Origin: Paraburkholderia graminis C4D1M
GTDB taxonomy: Bacteria; Pseudomonadota; Gammaproteobacteria; Burkholderiales; Burkholderiaceae
Assembly (NCBI RefSeq): GCF_000172415.1
Contig: NZ_ABLD01000013.1
Span: forward strand, 62,001-126,000
Direction: 5' to 3'
Length of the DNA: 64,000 nucleotides
Translations under genes and position numbers: made by a program
Shown: positions 16,993 through 25,583 of the stretch, in pieces
Layout: every line of letters starts with the position of its first letter
Numbering within the stretch: position 1 is the stretch's first letter
The notes under the pieces: generated by a model
Told to the model about the DNA's origin: nothing
Seen by the model: only the letters and a program-made list of their open reading frames with translations
The model's database searches: none

Positions 16993-17781
16993 ATGAAACA
17001 TGTCTCTCGACGCCGTTCGAACGACGACCAGCACAGGCCGCCACCCACATCCGGTCGTGCGCAAGGAGGCGCGCCAGCACCCGCGATGCGTCTTGCATAT
17101 GCCACCGATATCACGTCGCTCGTCGAGTCGTTCGGGCATGAGGCCGGGAAACTCGGTTTCCCGCATTACATGATCAGCCGTGTTACCCGCAGCCGTTCGA
17201 CGTCCACCCGAAGAACCGCGCTCGAGATGATCGGCGCACGCTATCCGCAGGACTGGGTGCGGTACTACCAGCGTAGGGACTACGCGTCCACCGACCCCGT
17301 TCATCGGGCTGCATTCCTCCAGTCGGCTCCCTTCCGGTGGCATGACATCATCGGCTTGAGCAAGGCCGAGCGCCGTCTGCTCGACGAAGCGGGCGAGGCC
17401 GGATTGCGCGCGGGACTCAGTATCCCGGTCCACCAGTCCGATGGCAGTATCCTGCTGTTCAACCTGTCCGGCCCGTTGCGTTCTGTCAACGACACAATCA
17501 ACTCCAGGCTGGCATACCTGATCAGCGTGCAGTTTCACTACGAACTGCATCGCCTGGCGCTGATACCTTCAAGAAGAATGGCACATCTGCTTACAGCGCG
17601 TCAGCTCGAGTGCTTAACGTGGGTGGCCCGGGGGAAGACCTCCGCCGAAATCGGTGAGATTCTTGGGCGCTCGCGCTATACCGTCGAGTTCCATATCAAG
17701 GAAGCGATGGACGCTCTGAACATCCGTAGCAGGACGGCCGCTGCGGTGCACGCGACCGTGCAGGGCATCATAAAACCCTGA
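16993..17781 (+). CDS. LuxR-family AHL-responsive regulator
   Basis: The preferred start is ATG 16993 (MKHVSRRRSNDD) with GGAG eight bases upstream, giving 262 residues; an upstream ATG at 16864 is open but lacks a ribosome site. The autoinducer-binding domain has the family's invariant residues: Trp88 and Tyr91/92 (DWVRYYQRRDY), Asp101-Pro102 (STDPVH), Trp116 (FRWHD) and the Gly in RAGLSIPV. The C-terminal HTH reads LTARQLECLTWVARGKTSAE followed by IGEILGRSRYTVEFHIKEAM. The luxI gene follows 161 bases downstream in the same direction. It most likely senses the AHL made by that synthase and activates this cluster. Confidence 0.92.
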   Translation: MKHVSRRRSNDDQHRPPPTSGRAQGGAPAPAMRLAYATDITSLVESFGHEAGKLGFPHYMISRVTRSRSTSTRRTALEMIGARYPQDWVRYYQRRDYASTDPVHRAAFLQSAPFRWHDIIGLSKAERRLLDEAGEAGLRAGLSIPVHQSDGSILLFNLSGPLRSVNDTINSRLAYLISVQFHYELHRLALIPSRRMAHLLTARQLECLTWVARGKTSAEIGEILGRSRYTVEFHIKEAMDALNIRSRTAAAVHATVQGIIKP

Positions 17782-17865
17782 CACCGCTTTGCCTTCATTC
17801 GACCGCATGACCCTGCCCGTCGCCGTATGCGGCTCGAGCCGGTGCACGCTCGCGCGGGCGCCGGC

Positions 17866-17885
17866 ACCTCCCAAAACTCCGAGTT
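17866..17885. promoter_or_regulatory. Candidate lux box upstream of luxI
   Basis: ACCTCCCAAAACTCCGAGTT has the NNCT-N12-AGNN layout of LuxR-type binding sites, with CTC...GAG arms. It ends 57 bases before the luxI start codon, which is the usual position for class II activation. This is motif-level evidence only. Confidence 0.5.
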
Positions 17886-17942
17886 TCCCGGCCACACACG
17901 CGCTGATAGCGTCGCGTCTACGGCTAACACCAGGAGTATCCA

Positions 17943-18692
17943 ATGTCACATATCATTGCGGGCCGGCTTGATGAGCTGCCATCAGATATCCGTCGCCAAC
18001 TCGGGAGCTTCCGTCACAAGGTCTTTATCCAGCGTCTGCACTGGGAAATACCCGGCGTGCCGCACGACGCAACGAGCGAGTGGGATCAGTTCGACGCACA
18101 GGCAACTGTGCACCTGGTCGCACTGTCCGCAGACGGCCAAGTGTGCGGGTGCGCGCGGCTCATGCCCACCACGGGACCCTGTCTGCTCCGTGACGTTTTC
18201 CCGCAACTGGTAAGCCCAGGTTCCCTGCCGGCATCCCCTTCGATATGGGAGCTGTCGCGATTTGCAGCGTCCGGGTTGCCGGACCATCGAACCGGCTCGA
18301 CGTCAGGCATGTCGTTATTCCCTTATGCCATGGCGCTCGCCCTCTCGTTCGGTGCGACACGCGTGGTCGGTGTTCTGTCTCACTCCGTTGCACGTCTGTA
18401 CCGGCGCTTCGGGCTCGATCTGCGCGATATCGGCGTTGGCGCCGCGCCGGGCCGCGCCAGCGTCGTCGCGTCTTCTATCGATCTGGGCCCGGCCAGTTTT
18501 CACAGACTCGGGTGCGATCCCGTGACGCTGCTCAACGCGATCACCCTCGTCGGAGAGCACCTGCCTCCTGAACCCTGCATGCCGGCCTGTTTCCATCCGG
18601 CTCAGGCAAATCCGCTGGCTTCGGGCGGCCGTGGCGATGGTCCCCTGCCAGTTTGCGATAACAGTACGGCACACACGCGAGCGATAGTCTAG
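17943..18692 (+). CDS. Acyl-homoserine lactone synthase, LuxI family
   Basis: All residues conserved in LuxI synthases are present: Arg24, Phe28 and Trp34 (SFRHKVFIQRLHW), Asp48 and Asp51 (EWDQFD), Arg72 (GCARLMP), Phe86 (RDVFP), Glu103 and Arg106 (IWELSRFA). The enzyme makes an N-acyl-homoserine lactone from S-adenosylmethionine and an acyl-ACP. The start at 17943 has AGGAG upstream. At 249 residues it is longer than typical (about 200-220) because of a C-terminal tail beyond about residue 205. Its stop codon overlaps that of the convergent hypothetical gene. The acyl chain length cannot be read from sequence. Confidence 0.93.
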   Translation: MSHIIAGRLDELPSDIRRQLGSFRHKVFIQRLHWEIPGVPHDATSEWDQFDAQATVHLVALSADGQVCGCARLMPTTGPCLLRDVFPQLVSPGSLPASPSIWELSRFAASGLPDHRTGSTSGMSLFPYAMALALSFGATRVVGVLSHSVARLYRRFGLDLRDIGVGAAPGRASVVASSIDLGPASFHRLGCDPVTLLNAITLVGEHLPPEPCMPACFHPAQANPLASGGRGDGPLPVCDNSTAHTRAIV

Positions 18693-19276
18693 ACGACCGG
18701 CGTCTGACGTTGGCGCGTGCCGGCAGGGCGGCAATGGTGCCGGTTATCGGCCTCCTTCACCCAGTCGGGCCTGATCGCCGACGCATAGGCCTGCCCACTG
18801 CGCGAAGCCTCTCCATTGCGCTGTGACTTCAGGCCCAGTCGCTCGTCAATCGCGTACGCGACGGTAGCAGACTTCGGAGGATGATCGTGATGGCAGTCCG
18901 CCCAGAATGTACGCATCGCATCAAAGAGGACCGACAGTGTCGACGTTACGTAGGGTAGTCTCACGACGATGCCCTCCTCTGGCTGGTCACCTGCAAACCT
19001 GCCCCTGCGCTCCCGGGACTCCCTGGAGCGCAACATGATTCGCAGGGAATCGAGCTCGCGCTGCAGGCGATATTCGAATGAGTAGTGAACAGTCGCCGAA
19101 TGCGCAAGTGCCTCGCGCAACTGGCGGAGCTGCCGGTCTTTAATCTCGATGCACCTGGCTAGCCGACGCACCTCGGCTTCGGCCCGCTGCAAACGCTGAT
19201 CGGTACCAGCGGTTGCAGGGAGCATACGTGGGGCGCTCTTCATGCCAGTTACTGTCCATGCATTGAGTTCTTTCAT
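18689..19276 (-). CDS. Conserved-looking hypothetical protein with a coiled coil
   Basis: The ATG at 19276 (MKELNAWTVTGMKS) follows AGGGAGC and gives 195 residues. Residues about 25-60 (RLQRAEAEVRRLARCIEIKD and following) are a likely coiled coil. The C-terminal part contains VAYAIDERLGLKSQRNGEAS and YASAIRPDW. I do not recognise a named domain. It converges with luxI and the two stop codons overlap in TCTAGA, so transcripts must interfere or share termination. A function in quorum-sensing control is possible from position only. Confidence 0.6.
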   Translation of the reverse strand: MKELNAWTVTGMKSAPRMLPATAGTDQRLQRAEAEVRRLARCIEIKDRQLRQLREALAHSATVHYSFEYRLQRELDSLRIMLRSRESRERRGRFAGDQPEEGIVVRLPYVTSTLSVLFDAMRTFWADCHHDHPPKSATVAYAIDERLGLKSQRNGEASRSGQAYASAIRPDWVKEADNRHHCRPAGTRQRQTPVV

Positions 19277-19769
19277 GATGCTCCCTGCCTCAAATGCGCA
19301 TGCTGTTATCGTTTCTGCCGCACGCCTTCTCGCTGCCAGCGCGAAAGGGATGGCGCCTCGAGTCTCCACCACGGATCAATGGTGCAGGCCAATTGCGGCT
19401 GAGTCATCGGTCTTCGTCCACTTTCTTTTTCGGTTTTCTCAGACGAAATATCAACTGCGAAAAAAAGCAGGTGCGCCGCCGCGCATAATCCACTCGCGTG
19501 CATGGCGTGGGCTCCGCGACGGTAGGGCGTCCCCTCGCCAGGCCATCGCTGGCCGCGCAGGCGGTCGTGTTCGCCGGCGCCATGCGGTTCACGGTGCTGT
19601 ACCTACGCAGTTTCATGCGCACTGAAGGTCACGGGGCGCTTCGCGATTGCGCTGCACCTGCGCGTCACGGGCTGGACGGCTACGAGTCCGATGGCGGCGG
19701 CCGCGCTAGCCATGTTCTGGTTCATGGCTCATTCGGCGGCATGGCCGATACGCTTTGCGATCGGCTGCG
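19277..19769. other. Intergenic stretch without a supported gene
   Basis: About 490 bases between the hypothetical gene and the SET-domain gene. A plus-strand frame around 19630-19790 would encode a hydrophobic stretch (GWTATSPMAAAALAMFWFMA), which may be a decayed membrane protein, but there is no start codon with a ribosome site. An AT-richer patch near 19420-19470 could hold promoters. Confidence 0.4.
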
Positions 19770-20207
19770 TCACACGCGAGCGAGCATCGTTCCGCGGCAT
19801 CGACGGTGACCGCAGCGGCACGCATACTGGGCCCGCACCGCGGCTGAAGCGCGGCCGTCGGTCGTGAGCCCATATGCAATAAAGAGCTCCTCGCCGGCTT
19901 TGATATTCGACACTGCCTGAATGTAGACCCGTCCGTCGGACTCGACCGCCTCACAGTTGGCAACGCACGCATGGTTAAGCCAGCGCGCGCTGTTGCCGCC
20001 AAGCGAACCGTCAATGACTCGCCCATCGGAAAGACCAAAGAGGAATGTATGGCCCTCCTCCCCGAACCGGCGATGGCGGCTTACGGCGTGCTTCCAGGTC
20101 ATGACCGTACCGGTGTATTCGAGGATGAGCTCGCCGGCGCACAGCGCTCTCAGCGCAAACACGCCGCGGCCATGGACGCTCGAGCGGCGGACAGAAATTC
20201 TTCTCAT
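19770..20207 (-). CDS. SET-domain protein (putative lysine methyltransferase)
   Basis: This 145-residue protein is a minimal SET domain. GRGVFALRALCAGELILEYTG covers the first motif (in two pieces here: GRGVFALRA and ELILEYTG). The catalytic core is ARWLNHACVANCEA, matching the NHSCxPNC pattern, followed by AGEELFIAYG, which supplies the tyrosine. A post-SET cysteine cluster, YACRCGHRRCRGTML, closes the protein. The family transfers methyl groups from S-adenosylmethionine to lysine. The target in bacteria is usually unknown. Small SET proteins of this kind are common in Burkholderiales. Confidence 0.87.
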   Translation of the reverse strand: MRRISVRRSSVHGRGVFALRALCAGELILEYTGTVMTWKHAVSRHRRFGEEGHTFLFGLSDGRVIDGSLGGNSARWLNHACVANCEAVESDGRVYIQAVSNIKAGEELFIAYGLTTDGRASAAVRAQYACRCGHRRCRGTMLARV

Positions 20208-20802
20208 CGTTGATTGATCGTGCGTGAAGGACTATCGGCGCATTCTGCAGAGCCACGGCCGCACGGCGCGGCGACGATGCCACCGCGCCCCCGGTCGTGG
20301 ACGACTTTTTCTCGTGAAGCTCCCAACGTAGGTAAACGTACATCATCGGTTGCGCCATGTGGGTGCGAACCTCATCACGTCCAACACAACGTGTTCGATT
20401 CAGGATTTCGCCTTGCTGCGGTCGTCACGAGTAGCTCGCTCGTCGCTGCCAGCTCGTGAGGATGCGGGCCTCTTGACCGTGAAAGGAGCCCGCCATGTCA
20501 TTGAACGACATGATGTCACCGTCGCGCCGAATCGAGCGACAAAAATGCGACCGCCTGGTCGACGTCAAAGAGAGACGGCCGCGTCGCGGGACGCTGCTTT
20601 TGCCTACGCCTTAACACAATTGAGAAGGGCGCAATTACTGTGCGTGACGTTGGCAAACCTGTCCTGGAGAATGCGGGAGTTTTTGCACCTCTCTTGTCTG
20701 GGACACTACCGACAACCCGCTTGTGGTGTAAAGCGCGGCAGCGTGGATGGCCGGTCTTCAGGACTTTGCGCCAGCATCGTGCGCGAGCAACGGTCCAGAA
20801 TA
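20208..20802. other. Intergenic stretch with little coding potential
   Basis: Nearly 600 bases between the SET gene and the hydrolase gene hold no protein I can recognise. The only candidate is a 39-codon frame at 20495-20614 with a strong ribosome site, listed separately. Confidence 0.45.
20495..20614 (+). CDS. Possible small protein, 39 residues
   Basis: AAAGGAGC lies at a good distance before ATG 20495, and the frame reads MSLNDMMSPSRRIERQKCDR and ends in TTLLLP-like residues before TAA at 20612. The protein is basic in the middle. There is no homology I can name and no conserved neighbour, so only the ribosome site supports it. Confidence 0.2.
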   Translation: MSLNDMMSPSRRIERQKCDRLVDVKERRPRRGTLLLPTP

Positions 20803-21582
20803 TTAGCCGCGCTGTCCCGCGGCCTCGAGGATGAGTTGGGATATCTCGTCAGGATGCGAGATCAGCGAGAGATGGCTCGCCTTGACTTCAATGGTTTTGG
20901 CTCCCATGCGCCTGGCCATGAAACGTTCAAGATCAGGGTTGATCGTCCGGTCCTCCGTGGAAACCGCATAGAAACTCGGCTTTGACCGCCAGGCGGCCTG
21001 TGTGGTCTTGCCGGTGAGCAGGGCCTTGTGGAAGGGCTCCTGCACCGCATACAGAACCCTTGCTTTCGCTTCTGGAATGTCGCCCGCGAAATCGCGCAGG
21101 AATGCCTCCTCGGTGAGACGTCCCTGATCGCCGTCGAAGACAATTCCAGCGGAGGCCGGAGGTGTCGCATATTTCCTGGCCATGGCCGTGTAATCCTCGC
21201 CCGCGTCCGGCGCACGCGCAGCGACATACACAAGAGCCGATACCTTCGGATGCACCCCGGCTTCGGTCACGATCATCCCCGAGAACGAATGTCCGACCAG
21301 GACCGTCGGACCCTCCTGCCGTTCCAGCACTGTTAGGGCCGAGGCGACTGCGTCGGGCAATGTCGTCAAGGGGTTCTGGACAGCAGTGACATTGAGCCCC
21401 GCCGCCTGCAACCGCGCGATCACTTCCGACCAGCACGATCCGTCAGCGAACAGTCCATGCACGAGGACAATATTGCGCGCCTTTTCGGGAGCAGCGATCG
21501 CCGCCAGGCCACGGGTAGAAACAAACGAAGCAGCGGCGCCGACAATCAGGGCGGCCGAGAATTCACGCCTATTCATCGTCAT
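20803..21582 (-). CDS. Exported alpha/beta hydrolase (EstC-like)
   Basis: From ATG 21582 the protein (259 residues) begins MTMNRREFSAALIVGAAASF, a probable Tat signal with the RR pair, ending near Ala30. AAGGAT lies upstream of this start; a longer open frame upstream is not needed. The hydrolase core shows the oxyanion region LVHGLFADGSCW, nucleophile Ser99 in VGHSFSG, and the C-terminal His in VKASHLSLISHP. The substrate is unknown; relatives act on esters or lactones. It faces away from the crotonase gene upstream across a 180-base gap. Confidence 0.85.
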   Translation of the reverse strand: MTMNRREFSAALIVGAAASFVSTRGLAAIAAPEKARNIVLVHGLFADGSCWSEVIARLQAAGLNVTAVQNPLTTLPDAVASALTVLERQEGPTVLVGHSFSGMIVTEAGVHPKVSALVYVAARAPDAGEDYTAMARKYATPPASAGIVFDGDQGRLTEEAFLRDFAGDIPEAKARVLYAVQEPFHKALLTGKTTQAAWRSKPSFYAVSTEDRTINPDLERFMARRMGAKTIEVKASHLSLISHPDEISQLILEAAGQRG

Positions 21583-21762
21583 GGTCAATATCCTTTCCTG
21601 GGCTGTATGCTTGATGAAATGCCTCACGCGCGGGTCGGAATACCCGCGCCGCTTGCCTGTTGACGTCACCCCTCGTCGGATCGGCCAGAGACGATTCGCC
21701 GTAGCGTCAGTGATGCTCACGTTTCGCAACAGGAGGGGGCGCAGCAGTAATCCGCAAGAATT

Positions 21763-22551
21763 CTAGCGACCCTTGAACCCGATAACAGGCCGTGTCTTTC
21801 CTGCCGCGGCGGCCCGGATAGCGGATGTCAGCCCGGCTATCGCGTCCTCCGTTTCAAAGAGCGGCATGGCAATGTCAAACATCGCCTGGTCTGCGGCATG
21901 CACGCCGCCACCAGTCCAGGCGCGCAGGAGTGCCTTGTGTGCAACGTGCGCTCGTGTCGGGCCTTTTGCCATTTTCGCGGCAAAGGCATTGGCTTCTTCG
22001 AGCAGTTTCCCATCTGGCACGACGCGATTTACCAGGCCGAACCGCTCCATCGTCACCGCTTGCACCTGTTCTGATGTGAACGCCCATTCAGCTGCAAGAA
22101 ATCGACCCGCCCGCTCCGCCACTCGATAGACGCCTCCGAGCATCGTGGCGACTCCCAATGTCTGTTCTGGATGGCCGAACCTTGCTGACTCTCCGGCGAA
22201 GACAATGTCCGCACGAAGAGCGAGCTCCAGACCACCACCGAAGCACAGGCCCTGAACCGCCACGATGACCGGAAGCGGCAGGCGCTCGAAGCGGTTGAAA
22301 GCGTTCATATACCGCTCGAAGAGTGATCGTAGTGCCGCATTCGACCTCCCTTGCCATGGGAGGATGTCGCCACCGAAACTGAAGTCAGGTCCCTCGGCGC
22401 GAAGCAGTACGGCACGGGCATCGCTTTGACCCACGGCCGTCAACGCATTTTCCAGTTCGCCGATCATCTGCTCGGCGAGACGATTCTGCGGTGGATTATT
22501 GAGGCTGATCGTCGCGACCTGATCTGAGACATCGACAGAGAGGTGAGGCAT
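21763..22551 (-). CDS. Enoyl-CoA hydratase/isomerase family protein (crotonase)
   Basis: The 262 residues carry the crotonase oxyanion-hole signatures: ADGPDFSFGGD-like FSFGGDILPW near residue 60 and VQGLCFGGGLELALRADIVF near 105. The catalytic Glu region reads ESARFGHPEQTLGV, with Glu at the second acidic position. AGGAG precedes the ATG at 22551. The gene lies 16 bases after the upstream alpha/beta hydrolase gene and is probably co-transcribed. The likely role is hydration or isomerisation of an acyl-CoA in a catabolic pathway. Confidence 0.87.
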   Translation of the reverse strand: MPHLSVDVSDQVATISLNNPPQNRLAEQMIGELENALTAVGQSDARAVLLRAEGPDFSFGGDILPWQGRSNAALRSLFERYMNAFNRFERLPLPVIVAVQGLCFGGGLELALRADIVFAGESARFGHPEQTLGVATMLGGVYRVAERAGRFLAAEWAFTSEQVQAVTMERFGLVNRVVPDGKLLEEANAFAAKMAKGPTRAHVAHKALLRAWTGGGVHAADQAMFDIAMPLFETEDAIAGLTSAIRAAAAGKTRPVIGFKGR

Positions 22552-22567
22552 GTCCGACTCCTGTGGG

Positions 22568-23470
22568 TCATGAGAGTTGTTCGCGGAACCAGTCGACGGC
22601 GGCAGTGCTGCATTCCCGGAAGTACTTTACATATCCATCAAAGTGCCCCCCCGGGAACATCACGAGTCGCTTGGGCTGCAACGCATTTTCATATGCCGCG
22701 AGCGCCAGATCAGTGACTGTGATGGTGTCGTGCATGGCCACGACCATCAGTAGCGGAGTTGGCGAGACCCGGGATACCCATGCCCCCGGCTCGTACATTC
22801 GAGCCGCTCTGGTCGAACGAAGGGTGATCGTGTTCTGCCAGACGCCCCAGGGCACCGGCTGGAGATAAAATTCCATGGCATCTGCCGCACGATATGCCGC
22901 CGGCACGTTCGGATCGTCACTGACGATGGCCTGTCGCACAGGCGGCTCTCCCCGGGCCTGACCGCGCTCGTCACTCGAAAATGCGTCTTCCAGCGGTTTG
23001 ACCAGTTCGGGCGCAATCCGCCGTAGTCCCTGTTCATAGCCGCTGATAGTGGGGACTTGTGCCACGACGCAGCGAAGACGACGATCCGTCGCGCCAAGTA
23101 CGATGGCGTGGCCGCCGGCGTAGCTGGTACCCCACAGGCCAATCCGTGTTGAATCCACCCCCTCATACGACTCCAGAAAGGAAATTGCGCGACGCCAATC
23201 GGCCATTTGTCGCCATGGATCAATGTCATGCCGTGGCTCGCCTTCGCTGGCGCCGAACCCTCTATGATCGTGAAGCAACACGATGAAACCCGCGTCGGCG
23301 AACGCGCGGGCAAAACACTCTATGCCGTGATCTCGAGTACCCGCGTATCCGTGTGCCATGGAGATCGCGGGCAGGAGGGTCTCCTTGCTGGCCGGCACGA
23401 ATAGCCACGCCCGCAGTCTGACGCCTCCCTCTGCTTCAAATTCGACGTTCAGTCGCTTGATCATACGCAT
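22568..23470 (-). CDS. Alpha/beta hydrolase (dienelactone hydrolase-like)
   Basis: This 300-residue enzyme has HDHRGFGASEGEPRHD, the nucleophile Ser116 in LWGTSYAGGHAI, Asp in MVVAMHDTIT and His in FPGGHFDGYV, a complete Ser-Asp-His triad. It has no signal peptide and should be cytoplasmic. Relatives cleave C-C or ester bonds in polyketide-like and aromatic degradation products. It is followed closely by the crotonase gene and preceded by a SnoaL-like gene on the same strand. Confidence 0.85.
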   Translation of the reverse strand: MRMIKRLNVEFEAEGGVRLRAWLFVPASKETLLPAISMAHGYAGTRDHGIECFARAFADAGFIVLLHDHRGFGASEGEPRHDIDPWRQMADWRRAISFLESYEGVDSTRIGLWGTSYAGGHAIVLGATDRRLRCVVAQVPTISGYEQGLRRIAPELVKPLEDAFSSDERGQARGEPPVRQAIVSDDPNVPAAYRAADAMEFYLQPVPWGVWQNTITLRSTRAARMYEPGAWVSRVSPTPLLMVVAMHDTITVTDLALAAYENALQPKRLVMFPGGHFDGYVKYFRECSTAAVDWFREQLS

Positions 23471-23521
23471 CTCTCGACGCCTCGCTGGCTTGAATGAACA
23501 GAAGTGACAGCAAGCTTCGGG

Positions 23522-24013
23522 TTAATGCGTCGGCACCGGAACAATCGCTGAAATGCGCCATCCGTCGGACGTACGGATCGCGATTTCGTTGACGAGAAAC
23601 TGGAGGATCGCCTCCGGCTGACCGGCAACACCCGCCGTTATGCGGGTAGGGGCATAAATGTGAGCGACATCCGGGCCCAGGGGGATCACACGGATGGCAT
23701 CTTCTTCGGGTTCAAATTTCCACGTGCCGGTGAAGATCGTGCGGAAGTGATCCAGGACCGCTTCGCGGCCCCAGAAGGTATAGGCGCGTGCTACAAAGTT
23801 CACGGGATCTGGTTGCCCCTGAGGCGCGCGCGCAAGCACAGATTCAATCACCTCCATTTCGTGAGCCGTTTCACCTGCCGCCTGTCGCAAGAAAAGCGCG
23901 CGGATTTCCTGCAGGTCACTCGAGCTGACCGGAGCCGCCGCCGATGGGCCGACAATTGGCAGCCCTGTCAGGGTCATGCAAGAATCGATCATATTTTTAA
24001 GGCTGGAAATCAT
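23522..24013 (-). CDS. SnoaL-like / NTF2-fold protein
   Basis: A 163-residue protein with the cone-shaped NTF2-like fold pattern: LQEIRALFLRQAAGETAHEM helix, then YTFWGREAVLDHFRTIFTGT, and alternating strands ending QFLVNEIAIRTSDGWRISAI. The family includes small isomerases, cyclases and dehydratases as well as binding proteins. An N-terminal stretch rich in Ala/Ser precedes the domain. It is related to the exported protein encoded at 24175-24702 (both end in a WRISAIVPVP-like or WKVASEIILPVP-like strand), which suggests an ancient duplication. Confidence 0.75.
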   Translation of the reverse strand: MISSLKNMIDSCMTLTGLPIVGPSAAAPVSSSDLQEIRALFLRQAAGETAHEMEVIESVLARAPQGQPDPVNFVARAYTFWGREAVLDHFRTIFTGTWKFEPEEDAIRVIPLGPDVAHIYAPTRITAGVAGQPEAILQFLVNEIAIRTSDGWRISAIVPVPTH

Positions 24014-24174
24014 GATTCAAGCTCCTTGAAAGGCCGCTATCGGGGAGTGACAGACGCGATCCGATCACGCCGGTCGGAAGCGAGTGGTTTTACGCAGACG
24101 ATCGCCGTACTCTGCTCGGCGGCGTAGGCTCTGGCGAACGAGCTGAACGCCTTGTCGCAGCTCTGGGCAACGAG

Positions 24175-24702
24175 TCATTTCTTTGCCGCAGGCGCGGGCG
24201 GCACGGGCAGGATAATCTCCGAGGCGACCTTCCAGTCCTCGTCGATTTTTATCCAGTTGATCAACATCAGAAACGGCTTGGGCGTTCCATCCTGACCGGC
24301 ATAGGAGACAGTAATGTCTACCGGTGCGTAGGACTGCGCTACGTCCTTCGTCAACCCGACAACCCTGAATTTCGAATAGTCCGGCCGAAGCACGACCGGG
24401 CCGGAGGTGCCGATATCGTGCAGCTTCTGATCGATCGCTTCATTGCCCCAGAAACCAGCCCAGTTTCCCTCGGACGGGATCGCGCTTTTGGCGACAAGCA
24501 GTGCCGACGGGGATTGCCAGAACATCTCATGCAGCGCGTTGAAGTCGTGGCGGTTAGCCAATTGCATGAGTTCGCCAAAATCCGATCGAATCGTGTCCAG
24601 CGTCTTTGCGTCAAGTGGCTCCTTGTAGACGGCAGACGGGGCCGCGACCGATCCCGTGGAGAGAGTCAGTGTGACAACAATGACCGATAACATTCTGTGC
24701 AT
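24175..24702 (-). CDS. Exported SnoaL-like / NTF2-fold protein
   Basis: ATG 24702 gives MHRMLSVIVVTLTLSTGSVA, a classical Sec signal peptide cut near Ala20-Ala21, and a 175-residue product. The mature part resembles NTF2-like proteins (FGELMQLANRHDFNALHEMF, GNWAGFWGNEAIDQKLHDIG, PFLMLINWIKIDEDWKVASE). The protein is probably periplasmic. An open frame extends further upstream, but the signal peptide fixes the start. Function unknown. Confidence 0.75.
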   Translation of the reverse strand: MHRMLSVIVVTLTLSTGSVAAPSAVYKEPLDAKTLDTIRSDFGELMQLANRHDFNALHEMFWQSPSALLVAKSAIPSEGNWAGFWGNEAIDQKLHDIGTSGPVVLRPDYSKFRVVGLTKDVAQSYAPVDITVSYAGQDGTPKPFLMLINWIKIDEDWKVASEIILPVPPAPAAKK

Positions 24703-24956
24703 GATCGGATTCCGGCGGGAAGGAGTAAATTGTTTCGGTGTGGGTAATCCTTGGCCACCTCTTCGCATTGCTTGCATTGCCTCAGAGCAGACACGGATTG
24801 ACGGTGGTCGGAGGAAGACGTCAGCGTTGCCGAGGCAGCGCGTGGAGCGTCCGATTTGCGGCGCGTTCGATCCGCGTTGGCCGATGACTATCGTAGCGCT
24901 TGCGTGCGCGACAGAAAATACGACTTCTGTCGCGGTTGGTACGCAAATGATGCTAT

Positions 24957-25583
24957 CTATCTGTCGCTGCTGGCGCGTGCCAGCGTGGGGTCGCCATCGA
25001 GGCGCATGCGCTGCCATGCTCTCGGGCTAACGCCGGTTAGCCGTTTGAACCATCGTCCCAGATGGGACTGATCCACGAAGCCGCAGGCGTAGGCAATGGC
25101 TGGCAATGAAAGCCCACTGTGCAGCAGCATCTGCTTGGCCTGGACTATCTTGTTTCTGAGCGCCCATCGGTGTGGCGGCAAACCTGTGGATTGCCTGAAT
25201 TCCCGCGCAAAGTGACTCGGCGACAACCCGCACGCACGCCCTAGTGCCGCGAGTGTGACCTTGTCATGATCGCGAACCGACAGCATGCTCTTGGCAAGTT
25301 GCAGATGACTGGGAGACAGGCCGCCACGGACGCGGCGCAGTGCTCCTGCTGCGCGATTGTCTCGGTAACCGTCGAGCACATACGTATGAATGGTGCGCGT
25401 GGCAAGTTCAAAGAAGAGCGCGGGCGCAGCACCTTCTTGTCTGCCGTCCGGGGCATGGCTTTTGACAGCAGGTACCTGAACGGTGACGAACGAAGGCTGT
25501 GGGGCAAGCGCAGCGGATCGCTCGATCATGATTTGAGCCGCATGTTCAGACAGATCGGCGGTCGCCTGTGCGATCGTCGGCAA
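24957..25583 (-). CDS. AraC-family transcriptional regulator
   Basis: The C-terminal 100 residues hold two HTH motifs: VTLAALGRACGLSPSHFARE followed by FRQSTGLPPHRWALRNKIVQ, and LSLPAIAYACGFVDQSHLGR then WFKRLTGVSPRAWQR. The N-terminal part is short and has no recognised sensor domain, so this may be a reduced member. The start shown is a TTG at 25583 with GGAAGG upstream and a 38-base overlap with the frnE-like gene; an ATG at 25529 is an alternative. It is likely to control the nearby minus-strand genes. Confidence 0.82.
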   Translation of the reverse strand: MPTIAQATADLSEHAAQIMIERSAALAPQPSFVTVQVPAVKSHAPDGRQEGAAPALFFELATRTIHTYVLDGYRDNRAAGALRRVRGGLSPSHLQLAKSMLSVRDHDKVTLAALGRACGLSPSHFAREFRQSTGLPPHRWALRNKIVQAKQMLLHSGLSLPAIAYACGFVDQSHLGRWFKRLTGVSPRAWQRMRLDGDPTLARASSDR

